A stretch of 64,000 bases of DNA, taken from Sutcliffiella sp. FSL R7-0096 (lineage in GTDB: Bacteria; Bacillota; Bacilli; Bacillales; Bacillaceae_I). The position numbers and the translations under genes were made by a program. This document shows positions 7,436-15,911 of the stretch, one piece after another. Numbering within the stretch: the stretch's first letter is position 1; every line of letters begins with the position of its first letter. The notes beneath the pieces were generated by a model, which made no database searches, had not been told where the DNA came from, and saw only the letters and a list, made by a program, of their open reading frames with translations. The stretch covers positions 600,001-664,000 of the forward strand of contig NZ_CP152003.1 in the NCBI RefSeq assembly GCF_038595065.1. Reading direction: 5' to 3'.

Positions 7436-7807
7436 GTGATGGAATGGATAGTGAGTTCTATAATATGGGGAGGGTTGATGCTGTACTTTATCATTCCTTT
7501 TAATAAAATCAGTGAAGACCCCGGGAACCTTACATCTATAAAACTAGCCATGAAAATAAGCCTTAAGAGGGTCACTTTTCATCGTAAGGTCTCCCTTGCG
7601 TTTATCTTTTTATTACTTACATATCTCGCAATATGGTACTGCAACAAAGATCTGGCCTGGTATAACGAGGCACATGGAGTTCCTCACACATCAAACACAG
7701 TAGAAAAACTACCTTTTTATTTCGCAGGAGTCACCACTTATACCCTTTTCCTCTATTTCGCTGTTGTCGTAAAGCGAGCTCTTTCCTATATGAAAACGGA
7801 GGACTGA
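7436..7807 (+). CDS. Membrane protein of unknown function
   Basis: 123 residues, three predicted helices (about 3-21, 50-68, 92-112). Starts GTG followed by ATG; AAAGGGG at 7419-7425 lies 10 nt from the GTG. It belongs to a run of three short membrane protein genes (7436-8431) with spacings of 3 and 15 nt, probably one operon. No family recognised. Confidence 0.55.
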   Translation: MMEWIVSSIIWGGLMLYFIIPFNKISEDPGNLTSIKLAMKISLKRVTFHRKVSLAFIFLLLTYLAIWYCNKDLAWYNEAHGVPHTSNTVEKLPFYFAGVTTYTLFLYFAVVVKRALSYMKTED

Positions 7808-7810
7808 CTA

Positions 7811-8131
7811 GTGTATACTTATTCCACATTTGAAATAGCAGGAGCATTTGCTTTGCTGAGACCTATTCTATATACAGTATTAGTGTCATCAATCTTACTT
7901 TTTATAATCATTGTCGTACCCAAATGGAAAGCTATGAGACTATCAACTTTAACTGTGCTGATCATTTCCCTTATAAATGTGGTGGTTGCCGGTCAAGTGC
8001 TATTCTTCAGTGCCATAGTGGCCGATGAACTAAATCTTACAGGGGATAGTGTGGGAATGATTTTGTTCATGTTCATACTTGGGGTCAGTGCTTTAAATAT
8101 CTTGCTTTACTTAATCAGAGATAGAAGCTAA
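7811..8131 (+). CDS. Membrane protein of unknown function
   Basis: 106 residues from a GTG start with GGAGGA eight nt upstream, inside the end of the previous gene. Three hydrophobic helices (about 20-37, 47-66, 80-100) and very few charged residues. Second gene of the small-membrane-protein operon. No family recognised. Confidence 0.55.
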   Translation: MYTYSTFEIAGAFALLRPILYTVLVSSILLFIIIVVPKWKAMRLSTLTVLIISLINVVVAGQVLFFSAIVADELNLTGDSVGMILFMFILGVSALNILLYLIRDRS

Positions 8132-8146
8132 TAGGAGTTGTACTAG

Positions 8147-8431
8147 ATGGGATTGTTTTTTGAAAAAGTAAAACGTAAGAAAAGTTCGAAGCCGGTAGCG
8201 GCAGTTAGGATAATATTCTTTATAGGGATGATTGCTCTTTTGATACTAGGGTATAGGGATGATTTTAATGGGGTGTATTTAGGGTATGCCTTTATTGTAG
8301 TGGGACTAATGAATGTCATGAATGGTGTAGAATCGCACTATCACAGAGATGAAAAGAAGGTCTATTTGACTGATTTTTTTCTAGGGGTTTTGTTTTTATT
8401 TATGGCAATCACACAGTTGTGGGTCAGTTAA
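8147..8431 (+). CDS. Small membrane protein (YczI-like, tentative)
   Basis: 94 residues with a basic N-terminus (K-V-K-R-K-K) and three hydrophobic segments (about 18-35, 44-59, 75-91). The pattern of G-Y-x-F-I-V-x-G-L-x-N and a conserved-looking E-x-x-x-H-R-D-E-K-K loop recall the DUF3953/YczI family, but this is weak. Last gene of the small-membrane-protein operon; start ATG after AGGAG. Confidence 0.5.
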   Translation: MGLFFEKVKRKKSSKPVAAVRIIFFIGMIALLILGYRDDFNGVYLGYAFIVVGLMNVMNGVESHYHRDEKKVYLTDFFLGVLFLFMAITQLWVS

Positions 8432-8433
8432 TG

Positions 8434-8453
8434 TGGGTCAAGGTGCCTGTCTT
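8434..8453 (-). repeat. Dispersed GGGACAGG-type motif, degenerate copy
   Basis: TGGGTCAAGGTGCCTGTCTT directly after the stop of the preceding gene; reverse-complement orientation of the motif seen about a dozen times in this window. Confidence 0.4.
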
Positions 8454-8699
8454 AGTGCCTTTCTTGATTTACTTATAACCATATCTGCTTGCAGTACTAT
8501 TTACTGGACAGAAAAAACAGATAACCAGATTGAACGTCTAAATCAAGCCAATATAAATGATGAAATTAGAGATGGAGAGATTTGGATTAGGGAAGAGGGT
8601 ATAAGAAAAGTAGTGGCGTGTTGTAGCTAAGGATGGCTATAATGCAGTTAGAGTGTAAATCTTCTAACATTCACTGAATTAGAATGGTAGGTGACGAAA

Positions 8700-9005
8700 A
8701 TGAATAGTTCTGTTCCACATTCTGAGACGGGAAAGCTAAATAGTAACGCTATTCTTTCTTTAATTCTTGGTATCTTATCAATATTATGTTGCGTCATCAG
8801 TTTTTTGAGCATGCTCTTTGCGGTTCCGGGTTTTGTCCTCGCTCTGATTGGACTTAATGAAATCCAGAAAACCGATCAAATAGGGCGAGGATATGCCAAG
8901 GCAGGATTAATATGTAGCATTCTAGGTATGCTGCTGCCACTCATCATTATCCTCGTTAGTTTGTTATTCTTTCAATCGACAGACTTCATCATGGACTTGA
9001 GCTAA
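8700..9005 (+). CDS. DUF4190-type small membrane protein
   Basis: 101 residues. ATG at 8700 preferred over an upstream GTG because TAGGTGA lies 6-7 nt before it. The sequence has the DUF4190 layout: a polar N-terminus, N-A-I-L-S-L-I-L-G-I-L-S, a glycine-rich second helix, the polar G-L-N-E-I-x-K-T-x-x-x-G-R-G-Y-A-x-A-G-L loop and a third helix. Function of the family is unknown. A terminator follows immediately. Confidence 0.75.
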   Translation: MNSSVPHSETGKLNSNAILSLILGILSILCCVISFLSMLFAVPGFVLALIGLNEIQKTDQIGRGYAKAGLICSILGMLLPLIIILVSLLFFQSTDFIMDLS

Positions 9006-9011
9006 CAATGG

Positions 9012-9049
9012 AAAAGGACAGCCCTTATTGGAAAATGGGTTGTCCTTTT
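9012..9049 (+). terminator. Rho-independent terminator
   Basis: AAAAGGACAGCCC pairs with GGGTTGTCCTTTT (one G-T pair) just after the DUF4190 gene; T run included in the stem end. Confidence 0.8.
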
Positions 9050-9050
9050 C

Positions 9051-9386
9051 TGCATTCTAAAATAGTAATTTTTAAACAAACGTTGGATTAAGAAAAGTTC
9101 AAAGCTATGGGGCAGTAAGGAGGAAAATATATTTAAAAGATTAACTTTTAAAAAAGGTGTAGTGGTATAATTCACAAACCTATCATTTTTCGTATTAAAG
9201 CGACAAATTTCCCGGGAAACATTTATCCTGGAATAGAATTTTTTAAACAAACGTTTGTTGAACAAAATAATAGCCCCTTGAGTGACAAGGGGTTCAGCGA
9301 AAAAATCTTAATTAACTTTTGAAAAAGGTATGGTGGAAAAACATCCTTTTCCTAATTGGAGAATTTCCATGTCTTCTTGTCGAAAT
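9051..9386. other. Gene-free stretch with degenerate repeat and palindrome
   Basis: No gene is supported here. Two short blocks recur about 170 nt apart: TTTTTAAACAAACGTT at 9067 and 9240, and ATTAACTTTT-A/G-AAAAAGGT near 9142 and 9310. The second block includes the perfect 14-bp palindrome AACAAACGTTTGTT (about 9247), the sort of site bound by TetR-like repressors. CCCCTTGagtgaCAAGGGG at about 9274-9292 reads on the minus strand as a terminator for the gene at 9387. Confidence 0.3.
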
Positions 9387-9659
9387 CTATGGTGCTTGAA
9401 AACCGAAAATCGCTACAAATAGTAATAATACCCATCCACAAATACTAAGTAAGTTTGCCGCAATCAGCCAACCCTTCTGCCAGCCTTTTACTCCAACTAT
9501 ACTTACAATTAAACCTACTAAACCACAAACTATGGGAATAAAGATAGTCACTTTGTTGAACAGTTCAATTAATGCAGACCCCCATGAAGTCATAAAGGCG
9601 ACCAAAGGAATGGCGGATAATAGGAAGAATAGTGTCCCCATTATAGTGCTCTTTTGCAT
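9387..9659 (-). CDS. Small membrane protein of unknown function
   Basis: 90 residues on the minus strand. Start taken at M-Q-K-S-T because GGGGGG lies 5 nt before it; the longer frame would run through a terminator hairpin. Three helices (about 8-28, 42-60, 66-86) with G-L-V-G-L-I-V-S-I-V-G-V-K-G-W. No family recognised. Confidence 0.55.
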   Translation of the reverse strand: MQKSTIMGTLFFLLSAIPLVAFMTSWGSALIELFNKVTIFIPIVCGLVGLIVSIVGVKGWQKGWLIAANLLSICGWVLLLFVAIFGFQAP

Positions 9660-9701
9660 AAAGTCCCCCCTTGTTCCATAATAGTATGCTGTGGACTGAA
9701 C

Positions 9702-9734
9702 AAAAACACCGATTCTTACGAAATCAGTGTTTTT
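9702..9734. terminator. Bidirectional terminator-like hairpin
   Basis: AAAAACACcGATT with AATCaGTGTTTTT around a 7-nt loop; A-run on one side and T-run on the other. On the minus strand it would end the DUF2200 transcript before the gene at 9659. Confidence 0.6.
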
Positions 9735-9774
9735 CATTTTCTTACACAAACGGGTGGGTAAAGTGGCCAGTTTC

Positions 9775-10126
9775 CTAAGCCCGCAATATCTTCTCCATCG
9801 CTTTTCCCTTGGCTAATTCATCAATCAATTTATCCAAATAACGAATTTCACGCATGGTTGGTTCTTCAATGTTTTCCACTCGGACACCGCAAACAACGCC
9901 TTTAATCAAGGATCGTGAAGCATTCATTGTGGGAGCTTCCGCAAAGAAAGTTTCAAAATCTGTTTTCTTTTCCAGTACCATTTCTAAACTCTTCCTGGCT
10001 ATAGCCCGTCAGCCAACGGATGATCTCATCCACTTCTGCTTTGGTGCGTCCTTTTCTCTCTGCCTTTGATACATAGTGAGGGTAGACACCTGCGAAACTC
10101 ATAGTGTAGATACGATGCTTTTCCAT
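9775..10126 (-). pseudogene. DUF2200 protein, single-base frameshift
   Basis: The two halves of a DUF2200 protein lie in adjacent frames. The N-terminal half starts at 10126 (M-E-K-H-R-I-Y, with AGGAGG-like site upstream) and runs to W-L-T-G-Y-S-Q-E-E; the C-terminal half continues with [10 protein letters not shown] to the stop at 9775. An extra A in the plus-strand AAA at 9986-9988 (TTT on the coding strand) explains the shift: removing it gives one frame of 116 codons, the usual family length. Either a real recent mutation or a sequencing error. Function of DUF2200 is unknown. Confidence 0.75.
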
Positions 10127-10240
10127 TTTATATCCTCCCTTAAAGGTTTTTCTTTTATTGTAGCATGGAAAATTGAGAATGATGTACAAACCATCGCCAG
10201 TATATATAACATGTGAAGATTAAGGAAGGGTGGAGATGTT

Positions 10241-11065
10241 TTGTTTTTTCACATAAAAGAATTACAATATGAAGCCAAACCGGATAAGCCCGATCCCATA
10301 TTTGCCACAAGATTACAGGAGATTTTGGGTGGGCAATTCGGGGAGATTTCCGTTGCTGTTCAATATCTCTTTCAAGGCTGGGGAGCAAGAAGGCACGATA
10401 AGTACCGGGATTTGTTGATGGACACTGGTACGGAGGAGCTTGCCCATATTGAGATGCTTGCGACAATGATTGCAAGGCTACTAGATGGGGCACCGGTAAA
10501 AGCGCAAGAGGAAGCGGCCCAAAATCCAGTCATGGCAGCGATCATGGGTGGGATGAACCCGCAGTATGCAATCGTATCAGGCCTTGGCGCGTTACCGGTC
10601 AATAGTGTCGGGGTGCCATGGAATGCCGGATATGTTATTGCAAGTGGGAATTTGCTGGCTGATTTCAGGGCAAACCTAAATGCTGAAACGCAGGGACGCC
10701 TGCAGGCAGTAAGACTATATGAACAAACGACGGACCCAGGAGTAAGAGACATGTTGTCATTCCTTATTGCCAGGGATAGAATGCATCAAAACCAATGGTT
10801 GGCAGCTATTCATGAGCTTGAAGCACAAGAAGGCGTCATTGTTCCAAGTACATTCCCTACTTCCAAGGAAAAATCGGAAGTTTCTCATACATTTATAGCT
10901 TTATCAGAGGGTGAACAGAGCAGCAAAGGGAAATGGGCAAGTGGCCCGGCGCCAGATGGATTGGCCAACTTCCAATACTTAAGCATGCCAGGTGCCTGGG
11001 GAAGCAAGCCTTTATTGAATCCTGCACCACCAGCCTTTCATAATACTCCACCATCGGTAAAATAA
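10241..11065 (+). CDS. Manganese catalase
   Basis: 274 residues, the length of Bacillus non-haem catalases (YdbD/YjqC group), which dismutate hydrogen peroxide at a dimanganese site. Ligands are in place: E35 (G-E-I-S-V), E66 and H69 (G-T-E-E-L-A-H), a Glu in the third helix (D-F-R-A-N-L-N-A-E) and His in R-D-R-M-H-Q. The only start in frame with the family N-terminus (L-F-F-H-I-K-E-L-Q-Y-E) is TTG 10241, 7 nt after GGTGGAG; an ATG at 10236 is out of frame. C-terminus P-rich as in relatives. Stands alone and is followed by a terminator. Confidence 0.9.
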   Translation: MFFHIKELQYEAKPDKPDPIFATRLQEILGGQFGEISVAVQYLFQGWGARRHDKYRDLLMDTGTEELAHIEMLATMIARLLDGAPVKAQEEAAQNPVMAAIMGGMNPQYAIVSGLGALPVNSVGVPWNAGYVIASGNLLADFRANLNAETQGRLQAVRLYEQTTDPGVRDMLSFLIARDRMHQNQWLAAIHELEAQEGVIVPSTFPTSKEKSEVSHTFIALSEGEQSSKGKWASGPAPDGLANFQYLSMPGAWGSKPLLNPAPPAFHNTPPSVK

Positions 11066-11135
11066 ATAGGCTTTTTATCTAGCCATGTACAAAATACGTA
11101 AGAGATACAGGCCTTACGAAAATAAACAATAAGGA

Positions 11136-11175
11136 ACGTTTCGATCCACAGATTATGATCGAAACGTCACTTTAT
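11136..11175. terminator. Bidirectional terminator between catalase and ptsG
   Basis: Perfect 11-bp stem ACGTTTCGATC (11136-11146) with GATCGAAACGT (11157-11167) between two convergent genes; A/T-rich runs on both sides. Confidence 0.8.
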
Positions 11176-11176
11176 T

Positions 11177-13234
11177 TTATCCTTTGGATATCTCTACAAT
11201 TCCTTCTTCCTTCAATGAAACTTCACCTTGCTTATTCAGCTTCACCTTTTCATCGTCCTTAAGGTTGGTGAACACGATTGGTGTTATCAACGAAGGAGCA
11301 TTCTTACCGATGAAGTCCATATCAAACTTTAGGAGCTCTTGCCCCTTCGTCACGGAATCTCCTTGGGCAACCAAAGCTTCGAATCCTTCGCCTTTCAAGT
11401 TCACTGTATCAATACCGACGTGGATCAGGATTTCGTGCCCCTCGTTCGACTCAATCCCAATTGCATGCTTGGTCGGGAATAGGTTCACGATTTTTCCGTC
11501 AACAGGGGAGACGACAAGTCCTTCTGAAGGCTCGATGGCAAAGCCGTCCCCCATCATTTTTCCGGAGAAGACTTGATCTGGCACATCATCGAGTGGTTTT
11601 ATTTCCCCCTTGATCGGAGCGATAAATCCGCCTTCTGTCGATTTGGTCTGCATCGCATCTGGATTAATCTCTTCAATCTGCTGCTCGACTTCTTTGTTGG
11701 CGTCCGTTTTAGCAGGACGAGGCGTTTTACCATCCATAATGTCTTTCATCTGAGATTTTAAGGTGTCTGATTTTGGTCCGAAAATGGCTTGGATGTTGTT
11801 TCCGACTTCCAGGACACCAGAAGCACCAAGCTTTTTCAGACGAGCCTTATCAACCATCGAAATTTCATTTACCGATACACGAAGCCTTGTTATACATGCA
11901 TCAAGGTGGGAGATGTTCTGCTTTCCTCCCATTGCCTCTAACACATCATGCGGAAGATCACCGGCAGTAGAAGTGGAGGCTCCATCCTCATCCTCGTCCA
12001 CATCTTCACGACCAGGTGTGGCAAGGTTGAATTTTTGGATAGCGAAACGGAAACCGAAGTAGTAAATGACCGAGAATACAAGCCCCACCGGTATCACCAA
12101 CCACCAAGCAGTCCGGTTAGGCACAACCCCGAACAGAAGGTAATCGATGACCCCACCAGAGAAGGTCATCCCGATTTTTACATCTAAGATATGCATGACC
12201 ATAAAAGATAGCCCCGCAAACACCGTGTGAATCGCAAACAGAACAGGTGCGACAAACAGGAAGGAAAATTCAATAGGTTCTGTGATTCCTGTCAGGAAGG
12301 AAGTTAGGGCAGCAGATGCCATGATTCCGCCGACCACTTTCTTTTTCTCCGGGCGTGCTGTGTGATAAATGGCAAGCGCTGCAGCAGGTAGTCCGAACAT
12401 CATGAACGGGAACTTACCTGTCATGAATGTACCGGCAGTCGGCTCGACACCATCACGCAACTGCGCAAAGAACATGGCCTGGTCCCCACGGACAATATTC
12501 CCGGCTTCCGTCGTATAGGATCCGAACTCAAACCAGAACGGTGAGTAGAAAATATGATGCAGTCCGAATGGAATCAAGGCTCGTTCAATCACACCGAAAA
12601 TAAAGGCAGACACCGTCAGGTTTGTGTTGATCATACTTTCGGAAAGTGTGTTCAATCCACCTTGGATTGGCGGCCATACAAAGGACATGAGAATTCCGAG
12701 CGCAACTGCCGAAGCAGCTGTTACAATCGGAACGAATCGCTTACCGGCAAAGAACCCAAGGTAAGACGGTAATTCAATATTGAAATACTTATTATACATG
12801 AATGCCGCGAGGATACCGACGATTACTCCGCCGAACACCCCACTCTGAAGCGTGTTGATTCCAAGTACATTCGCGTATGCCGGGTCTTCCAGCATTCCGT
12901 CATCGACCCCAAGCACGACACCCATCGTCGCATTCATGATCAGGTACCCGATGATGGCGGCAAGCGCGGCAACCCCTTCACCACCGGCTAGTCCAACTGC
13001 AACCCCAACGGCAAAGAGCACTGGGAGGTTATCAAACACAATCCCCCCGGCAGCATCCATGATATTCGCTACCATCTGGATCCAACCCGCCCCAAGGAAC
13101 GGCATCAGCTCCAGCAAATTCTCCTCCTTCAACGCATTCCCAAACGCAAGCAAAATACCCGCAGCAGGCAAAAGCGCGACAGGAAGCATCAACGCTTTCC
13201 CGACCTTCTGCAACACACCAAACAATCTCTTCAC
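11177..13234 (-). CDS. ptsG: PTS glucose-specific transporter EIICBA
   Basis: 685 residues from a GTG start with AGGAGG 7 nt upstream. It imports glucose and phosphorylates it during transport. Domains in order: EIIC (about 1-410; N-terminal [10 protein letters not shown], and [10 protein letters not shown] loop), a short acidic linker, EIIB with the phosphocysteine in D-A-C-I-T-R-L-R-V, and EIIA with the phosphohistidine in [10 protein letters not shown]. Domain order and length match B. subtilis PtsG (IICBA). It stands alone. A GlcT-type antiterminator target was looked for in the leader and not recognised; instead a double copy of a dispersed repeat lies there. Confidence 0.92.
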   Translation of the reverse strand: MKRLFGVLQKVGKALMLPVALLPAAGILLAFGNALKEENLLELMPFLGAGWIQMVANIMDAAGGIVFDNLPVLFAVGVAVGLAGGEGVAALAAIIGYLIMNATMGVVLGVDDGMLEDPAYANVLGINTLQSGVFGGVIVGILAAFMYNKYFNIELPSYLGFFAGKRFVPIVTAASAVALGILMSFVWPPIQGGLNTLSESMINTNLTVSAFIFGVIERALIPFGLHHIFYSPFWFEFGSYTTEAGNIVRGDQAMFFAQLRDGVEPTAGTFMTGKFPFMMFGLPAAALAIYHTARPEKKKVVGGIMASAALTSFLTGITEPIEFSFLFVAPVLFAIHTVFAGLSFMVMHILDVKIGMTFSGGVIDYLLFGVVPNRTAWWLVIPVGLVFSVIYYFGFRFAIQKFNLATPGREDVDEDEDGASTSTAGDLPHDVLEAMGGKQNISHLDACITRLRVSVNEISMVDKARLKKLGASGVLEVGNNIQAIFGPKSDTLKSQMKDIMDGKTPRPAKTDANKEVEQQIEEINPDAMQTKSTEGGFIAPIKGEIKPLDDVPDQVFSGKMMGDGFAIEPSEGLVVSPVDGKIVNLFPTKHAIGIESNEGHEILIHVGIDTVNLKGEGFEALVAQGDSVTKGQELLKFDMDFIGKNAPSLITPIVFTNLKDDEKVKLNKQGEVSLKEEGIVEISKG

Positions 13235-13322
13235 AGAACAACCTCCTAAATATGTATTAGTCAAAGTGGTTTTAATTTCCCCTAATTGAGCGGTTTTAAA
13301 CAAAAAAGGAGGAGACTGGTTG

Positions 13323-13367
13323 AGGGGACAGACACGGTGACCCATTTGGGGCAACGTGTCTGTTCCG
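13323..13367. repeat. Paired dispersed motif forming a large hairpin in the ptsG leader
   Basis: GGGGACAGACACGGTGACCC and, after a few bases, the inverted copy GGGGCAACGTGTCTGTTCC. The two arms pair over nearly their whole length, with few mismatches. It lies about 90-130 nt upstream of the ptsG start, so it is likely within the leader transcript. Confidence 0.6.
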
Positions 13368-13644
13368 AAAGACCAAAAACTTGTTTTGGCACGAACTTCA
13401 AATGAAACCTTATAAATTTTACTAATATCCACATATATAGGTATTTAAATTTGGGGAGGGAGGGTCTTCGCATGGACATCGCAACATTATTTATAGATTT
13501 ATGGCGCAATTTATAGGGATTTTTCTTTAATCAGGATGGAATTATAAATAAAACAAGAATGGTAACCTGTACTGCTGTTGGGTATTTCTCTTATCGCTTC
13601 TTTGTTTAAATATCCATCCCCGTTTTCTTACACAATATATCCAG

Positions 13645-13694
13645 TTGACTGGACACCAAATAGTGTCATATAATAAAGACACTATTTGGTGTCC
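13645..13694 (+). promoter_or_regulatory. Promoter with embedded perfect operator for the ArsR operon
   Basis: -35 TTGACT (13645-13650), 18-nt spacer, -10 TATAAT (13669-13674). A perfect 17-bp inverted repeat, GGACACCAAATAGTGTC (13651-13667) and GACACTATTTGGTGTCC (13678-13694), fills the spacer and the region downstream of the -10, leaving the -10 in the 10-nt centre. A protein on this site would block RNA polymerase. The ArsR-type repressor encoded 26 nt downstream is the obvious ligand. Confidence 0.8.
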
Positions 13695-13719
13695 TATTTG
13701 TTTGAAAGGAGGGAGAATC

Positions 13720-14040
13720 TTGAATCTTGCCCTACAAGAAAAGGATGTGTACGTGGCTATCGCAGATCCAACAAGAAGAAAGATTATCCGGTTGTTAGCA
13801 GAGTCAGAGGAACTGCCGCTCTACGAACTCACGCCACACTTTGATATGGGCCGTACTGCCGTATCTAAACATTTGACTGTGCTGAAAGCAGCCGATTTAG
13901 TCACAAATCGGAAAATAGGAAGAGAAACAAGATACCGCCTTAACCCGGCCCCTTTGAAAGAAGTACAGGACTGGCTTGCGTTCTATGAGCAGTTCTGGAA
14001 TGAAAGTGCAATGAAACTAAAGAAGTTATTGGAGGAATAA
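13720..14040 (+). CDS. ArsR/SmtB-type winged-helix repressor
   Basis: 106 residues. TTG start chosen because AAAGGAGGG lies 6-9 nt before it; a longer frame would begin inside the promoter. The HTH core reads A-I-A-D-P-T-R-R-K-I-I-R-L-L then M-G-R-T-A-V-S-K-H-L-T-V-L-K-A-A-D-L-V and G-R-E-T-R-Y-R-L, typical of the subfamily linked to SRPBCC (AHSA1) genes. No metal-binding Cys pair is seen in the recognition helix, so metal sensing is unlikely. It probably represses its own operon through the adjacent perfect operator. Confidence 0.9.
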   Translation: MNLALQEKDVYVAIADPTRRKIIRLLAESEELPLYELTPHFDMGRTAVSKHLTVLKAADLVTNRKIGRETRYRLNPAPLKEVQDWLAFYEQFWNESAMKLKKLLEE

Positions 14041-14043
14041 AAT

Positions 14044-14433
14044 ATGGCCAACTTATCATTAGATTATCAATTTAAAAGCCCTATCGACAAGGTTTGGAAT
14101 GCTTTAACCCATTCAGAGACACTGGCACAATGGGTGATGGAGAACAACTTCAGACCAATTGTAGGGTACAAGTGTCAGTTTCAAAATAAAGAAATTGGAT
14201 TGGTTGTTAATAGTGAAGTTTTAGAGGTGGACAAGCCTCATAAATTATCATACACATGGGTTGGCGGTCCCATTGATACGATTGTAACCTGGACTTTAAA
14301 AGAAGATGGCGATACAACTCACCTCCATTTGGAACATACAGGGTTTGAAGAAGAGAACCAAGCTTACTTTGGGGCGAAATATGGTTGGACAATGATGATA
14401 GAAGGGTTGACCGAAATCTTAAAAGAGGGATGA
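14044..14433 (+). CDS. SRPBCC-domain (AHSA1-like) protein
   Basis: 129 residues, 3 nt after the ArsR gene. The START/Bet v1-like fold pattern is visible: F-K-S-P-I-D-K-V-W-N-A-L-T, a central S-Y-T-W-V-G-G and C-terminal G-W-T-M-M-I-E-G-L. Proteins of this group bind hydrophobic ligands or interact with Hsp90; the substrate here is unknown. ArsR-SRPBCC gene pairs are common in Bacilli, and the SRPBCC protein may be the ligand-handling part of the response. Confidence 0.85.
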   Translation: MANLSLDYQFKSPIDKVWNALTHSETLAQWVMENNFRPIVGYKCQFQNKEIGLVVNSEVLEVDKPHKLSYTWVGGPIDTIVTWTLKEDGDTTHLHLEHTGFEEENQAYFGAKYGWTMMIEGLTEILKEG

Positions 14434-14447
14434 AAGGGGATACTTAC

Positions 14448-15128
14448 ATGAGTTTTTTTAAAGATGCACTTTCTATTTTCAAGAAAAGTGAACTTGTTTT
14501 TATTGAAAAAGTAAAAGAATCAGAAAAGGTCTATTCCTTTTTATTTGAAAAGGATCAAGACCTTACATGGAAATCGGGCCAGCACGGGCTATTGACGATT
14601 ACCCACAAGAAAGTAAAAAATGGAACAAAGCCTTTTACAATCTCCTCCATTCCAAGTGAGGGTGTGGTAAGGGTCACTACCCAAATTGGCGATACCACAA
14701 GTGAATTCAAGCGTGCGTTACTGGAATTAGAACCAGGAATGAAAATCAGCATGAGTGGACCGGTAGGCTCTTTTTATCTAAAAGAAGAGAGCCCTGCACT
14801 CTTCATAGCAGCAGATATCGGCATAACCCCATTTCGAGCAATTATTAAGCAAATAGAGGGGGAAAATATAGGGAAGCAAGTTAAACTCCTTTATCTCGAT
14901 AGTGATAATATGCACATCTATAAAGAAGATTTCAAGAACGTTGATGTTGACTTTATCACGACAAAAGAACAGTTGTTGCAGGAATTAAATGCATTCACGG
15001 AAAAACACAAAGAAAATGGTCAATATTTTGTTGCAGGTTCAAAGGACGCAGTAAACATGGTAGTCGAGCACTTGAAGAGTAACAATATAGCCAAACGTAA
15101 TATCAAGAAAGATGTTTTTGTGGGTTGA
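14448..15128 (+). CDS. FAD/NAD(P)H-binding reductase (ferredoxin-NADP reductase fold)
   Basis: 226 residues; ATG 14448 has AAAGGGGA just upstream. The FAD domain shows K-P-F-T-I-S-S (variant of R-x-Y-S) near residue 65 and G-P-V-G-S-F; the NAD(P) domain shows A-A-D-I-G-I-T-P-F near 126 and Y-F-V-A-G-S near 203. It resembles the reductase half of flavohaemoglobins and phthalate-type oxygenase reductases but has no haem or 2Fe-2S domain, so an electron acceptor must come from elsewhere. Third gene of the ArsR-SRPBCC operon; a dispersed motif and a terminator follow. Confidence 0.8.
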   Translation: MSFFKDALSIFKKSELVFIEKVKESEKVYSFLFEKDQDLTWKSGQHGLLTITHKKVKNGTKPFTISSIPSEGVVRVTTQIGDTTSEFKRALLELEPGMKISMSGPVGSFYLKEESPALFIAADIGITPFRAIIKQIEGENIGKQVKLLYLDSDNMHIYKEDFKNVDVDFITTKEQLLQELNAFTEKHKENGQYFVAGSKDAVNMVVEHLKSNNIAKRNIKKDVFVG

Positions 15129-15150
15129 GGGGACAGGCACGGTGCCCCGT
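15127..15150 (+). repeat. Dispersed GGGACAGG-type motif
   Basis: GAGGGGACAGGCACGGTGCC begins at the stop codon of the reductase gene. One arm only; the second half deviates (GCCCC in place of GACCC). Confidence 0.5.
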
Positions 15151-15178
15151 TTTAGTGGAGTATGAAAAAATTTAGCCT

Positions 15179-15217
15179 AAGGCAAGTATGGAGATATGCT
15201 CTATATTTGCCTTTTTT
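15179..15217 (+). terminator. Rho-independent terminator
   Basis: AAGGCAA (15179-15185) with TTGCCTT (15207-15213) and a T run; the intervening 21 nt hold further pairing. Ends the ArsR operon and shows that the apparent upstream extension of the next gene is not coding. Confidence 0.7.
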
Positions 15218-15308
15218 GTTTTTTGATCATCCCGTTAAAAGAAAGACGAATACCAGGCCACCATCAAATCCAAACTATCAAAAAACGAAATGGAATGGAG
15301 CCACTCAA

Positions 15309-15821
15309 ATGTCAAAACTACTTTTGGTAGGCCTGCTTTTAACGATGCCAGTTCAGCCCCTAAACACGGAAACCGATTCTATTACTTCTAATTACACAAG
15401 TTCAGGCTTCACCACAGTCGAAAAAGCTACAGTTCAATATGAAAAGAATACCAGTCTAGACACAGAGACACCCGAATCCATCCCCTTCAAGCCGACGCAC
15501 TCTTTTGGTAGGTATAATGAGAGAGGATACTACAAAGGGAAATTACAGCTGGAATATGTTGACTCAAGTAATATGGATGTTATGGTGGTCTGGGTCGGGG
15601 GAGATGAGCATGAAGATTTTCCTCAAACAATATCGAAGCATGTTCCACTTAAAAATGGCATTAACGGTTCATACGTTGAAGGAAAAGAGCATGCTTCTAT
15701 TTCAAAGCTTGCTTTTGAATATGAAGGAAATCATTACATGATTGAATATATACGGGCACTTTCTAGGCCCTATGTAAAAGAAGTGTCACTTGTGAAAGTC
15801 GCAAATTCCATCATTCAATAA
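15309..15821 (+). CDS. Secreted protein of unknown function
   Basis: 170 residues. ATG 15309 follows ATGGAG at 8 nt and gives a classical signal peptide (M-S-K-L-L-L-V-G-L-L-L-T-M-P). The mature part has a Ser/Thr-rich linker, then a beta-rich region with Y-Y-K-G-K-L-Q-L-E-Y and M-V-V-W-V-G-G-D-E-H-E. No family recognised. An in-frame extension to 15162 would run through a terminator and is rejected. Confidence 0.55.
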   Translation: MSKLLLVGLLLTMPVQPLNTETDSITSNYTSSGFTTVEKATVQYEKNTSLDTETPESIPFKPTHSFGRYNERGYYKGKLQLEYVDSSNMDVMVVWVGGDEHEDFPQTISKHVPLKNGINGSYVEGKEHASISKLAFEYEGNHYMIEYIRALSRPYVKEVSLVKVANSIIQ

Positions 15822-15911
15822 ACTATAGAAATTATTACCATATCCTTACTTATATGATACTATTAATTAAAGACGGAATATTCCTTCATTAAAGAGTAAG
15901 GAGATGGGAAA

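Noticed and set aside
8433-8630. 65-codon frame starting at GTG
   Set aside because: Its first codons are a copy of the dispersed motif, there is no ribosome site, and the composition does not look like a protein beyond one hydrophobic patch.
13235-13500. GlcT-type ribonucleic antiterminator before ptsG
   Set aside because: No sequence resembling the known RAT element or an overlapping terminator could be recognised; only the dispersed motif pair is there.
15162-15308. N-terminal extension of the secreted protein at 15309
   Set aside because: The extension is the translation of a rho-independent terminator, and a signal peptide with ribosome site begins at 15309.
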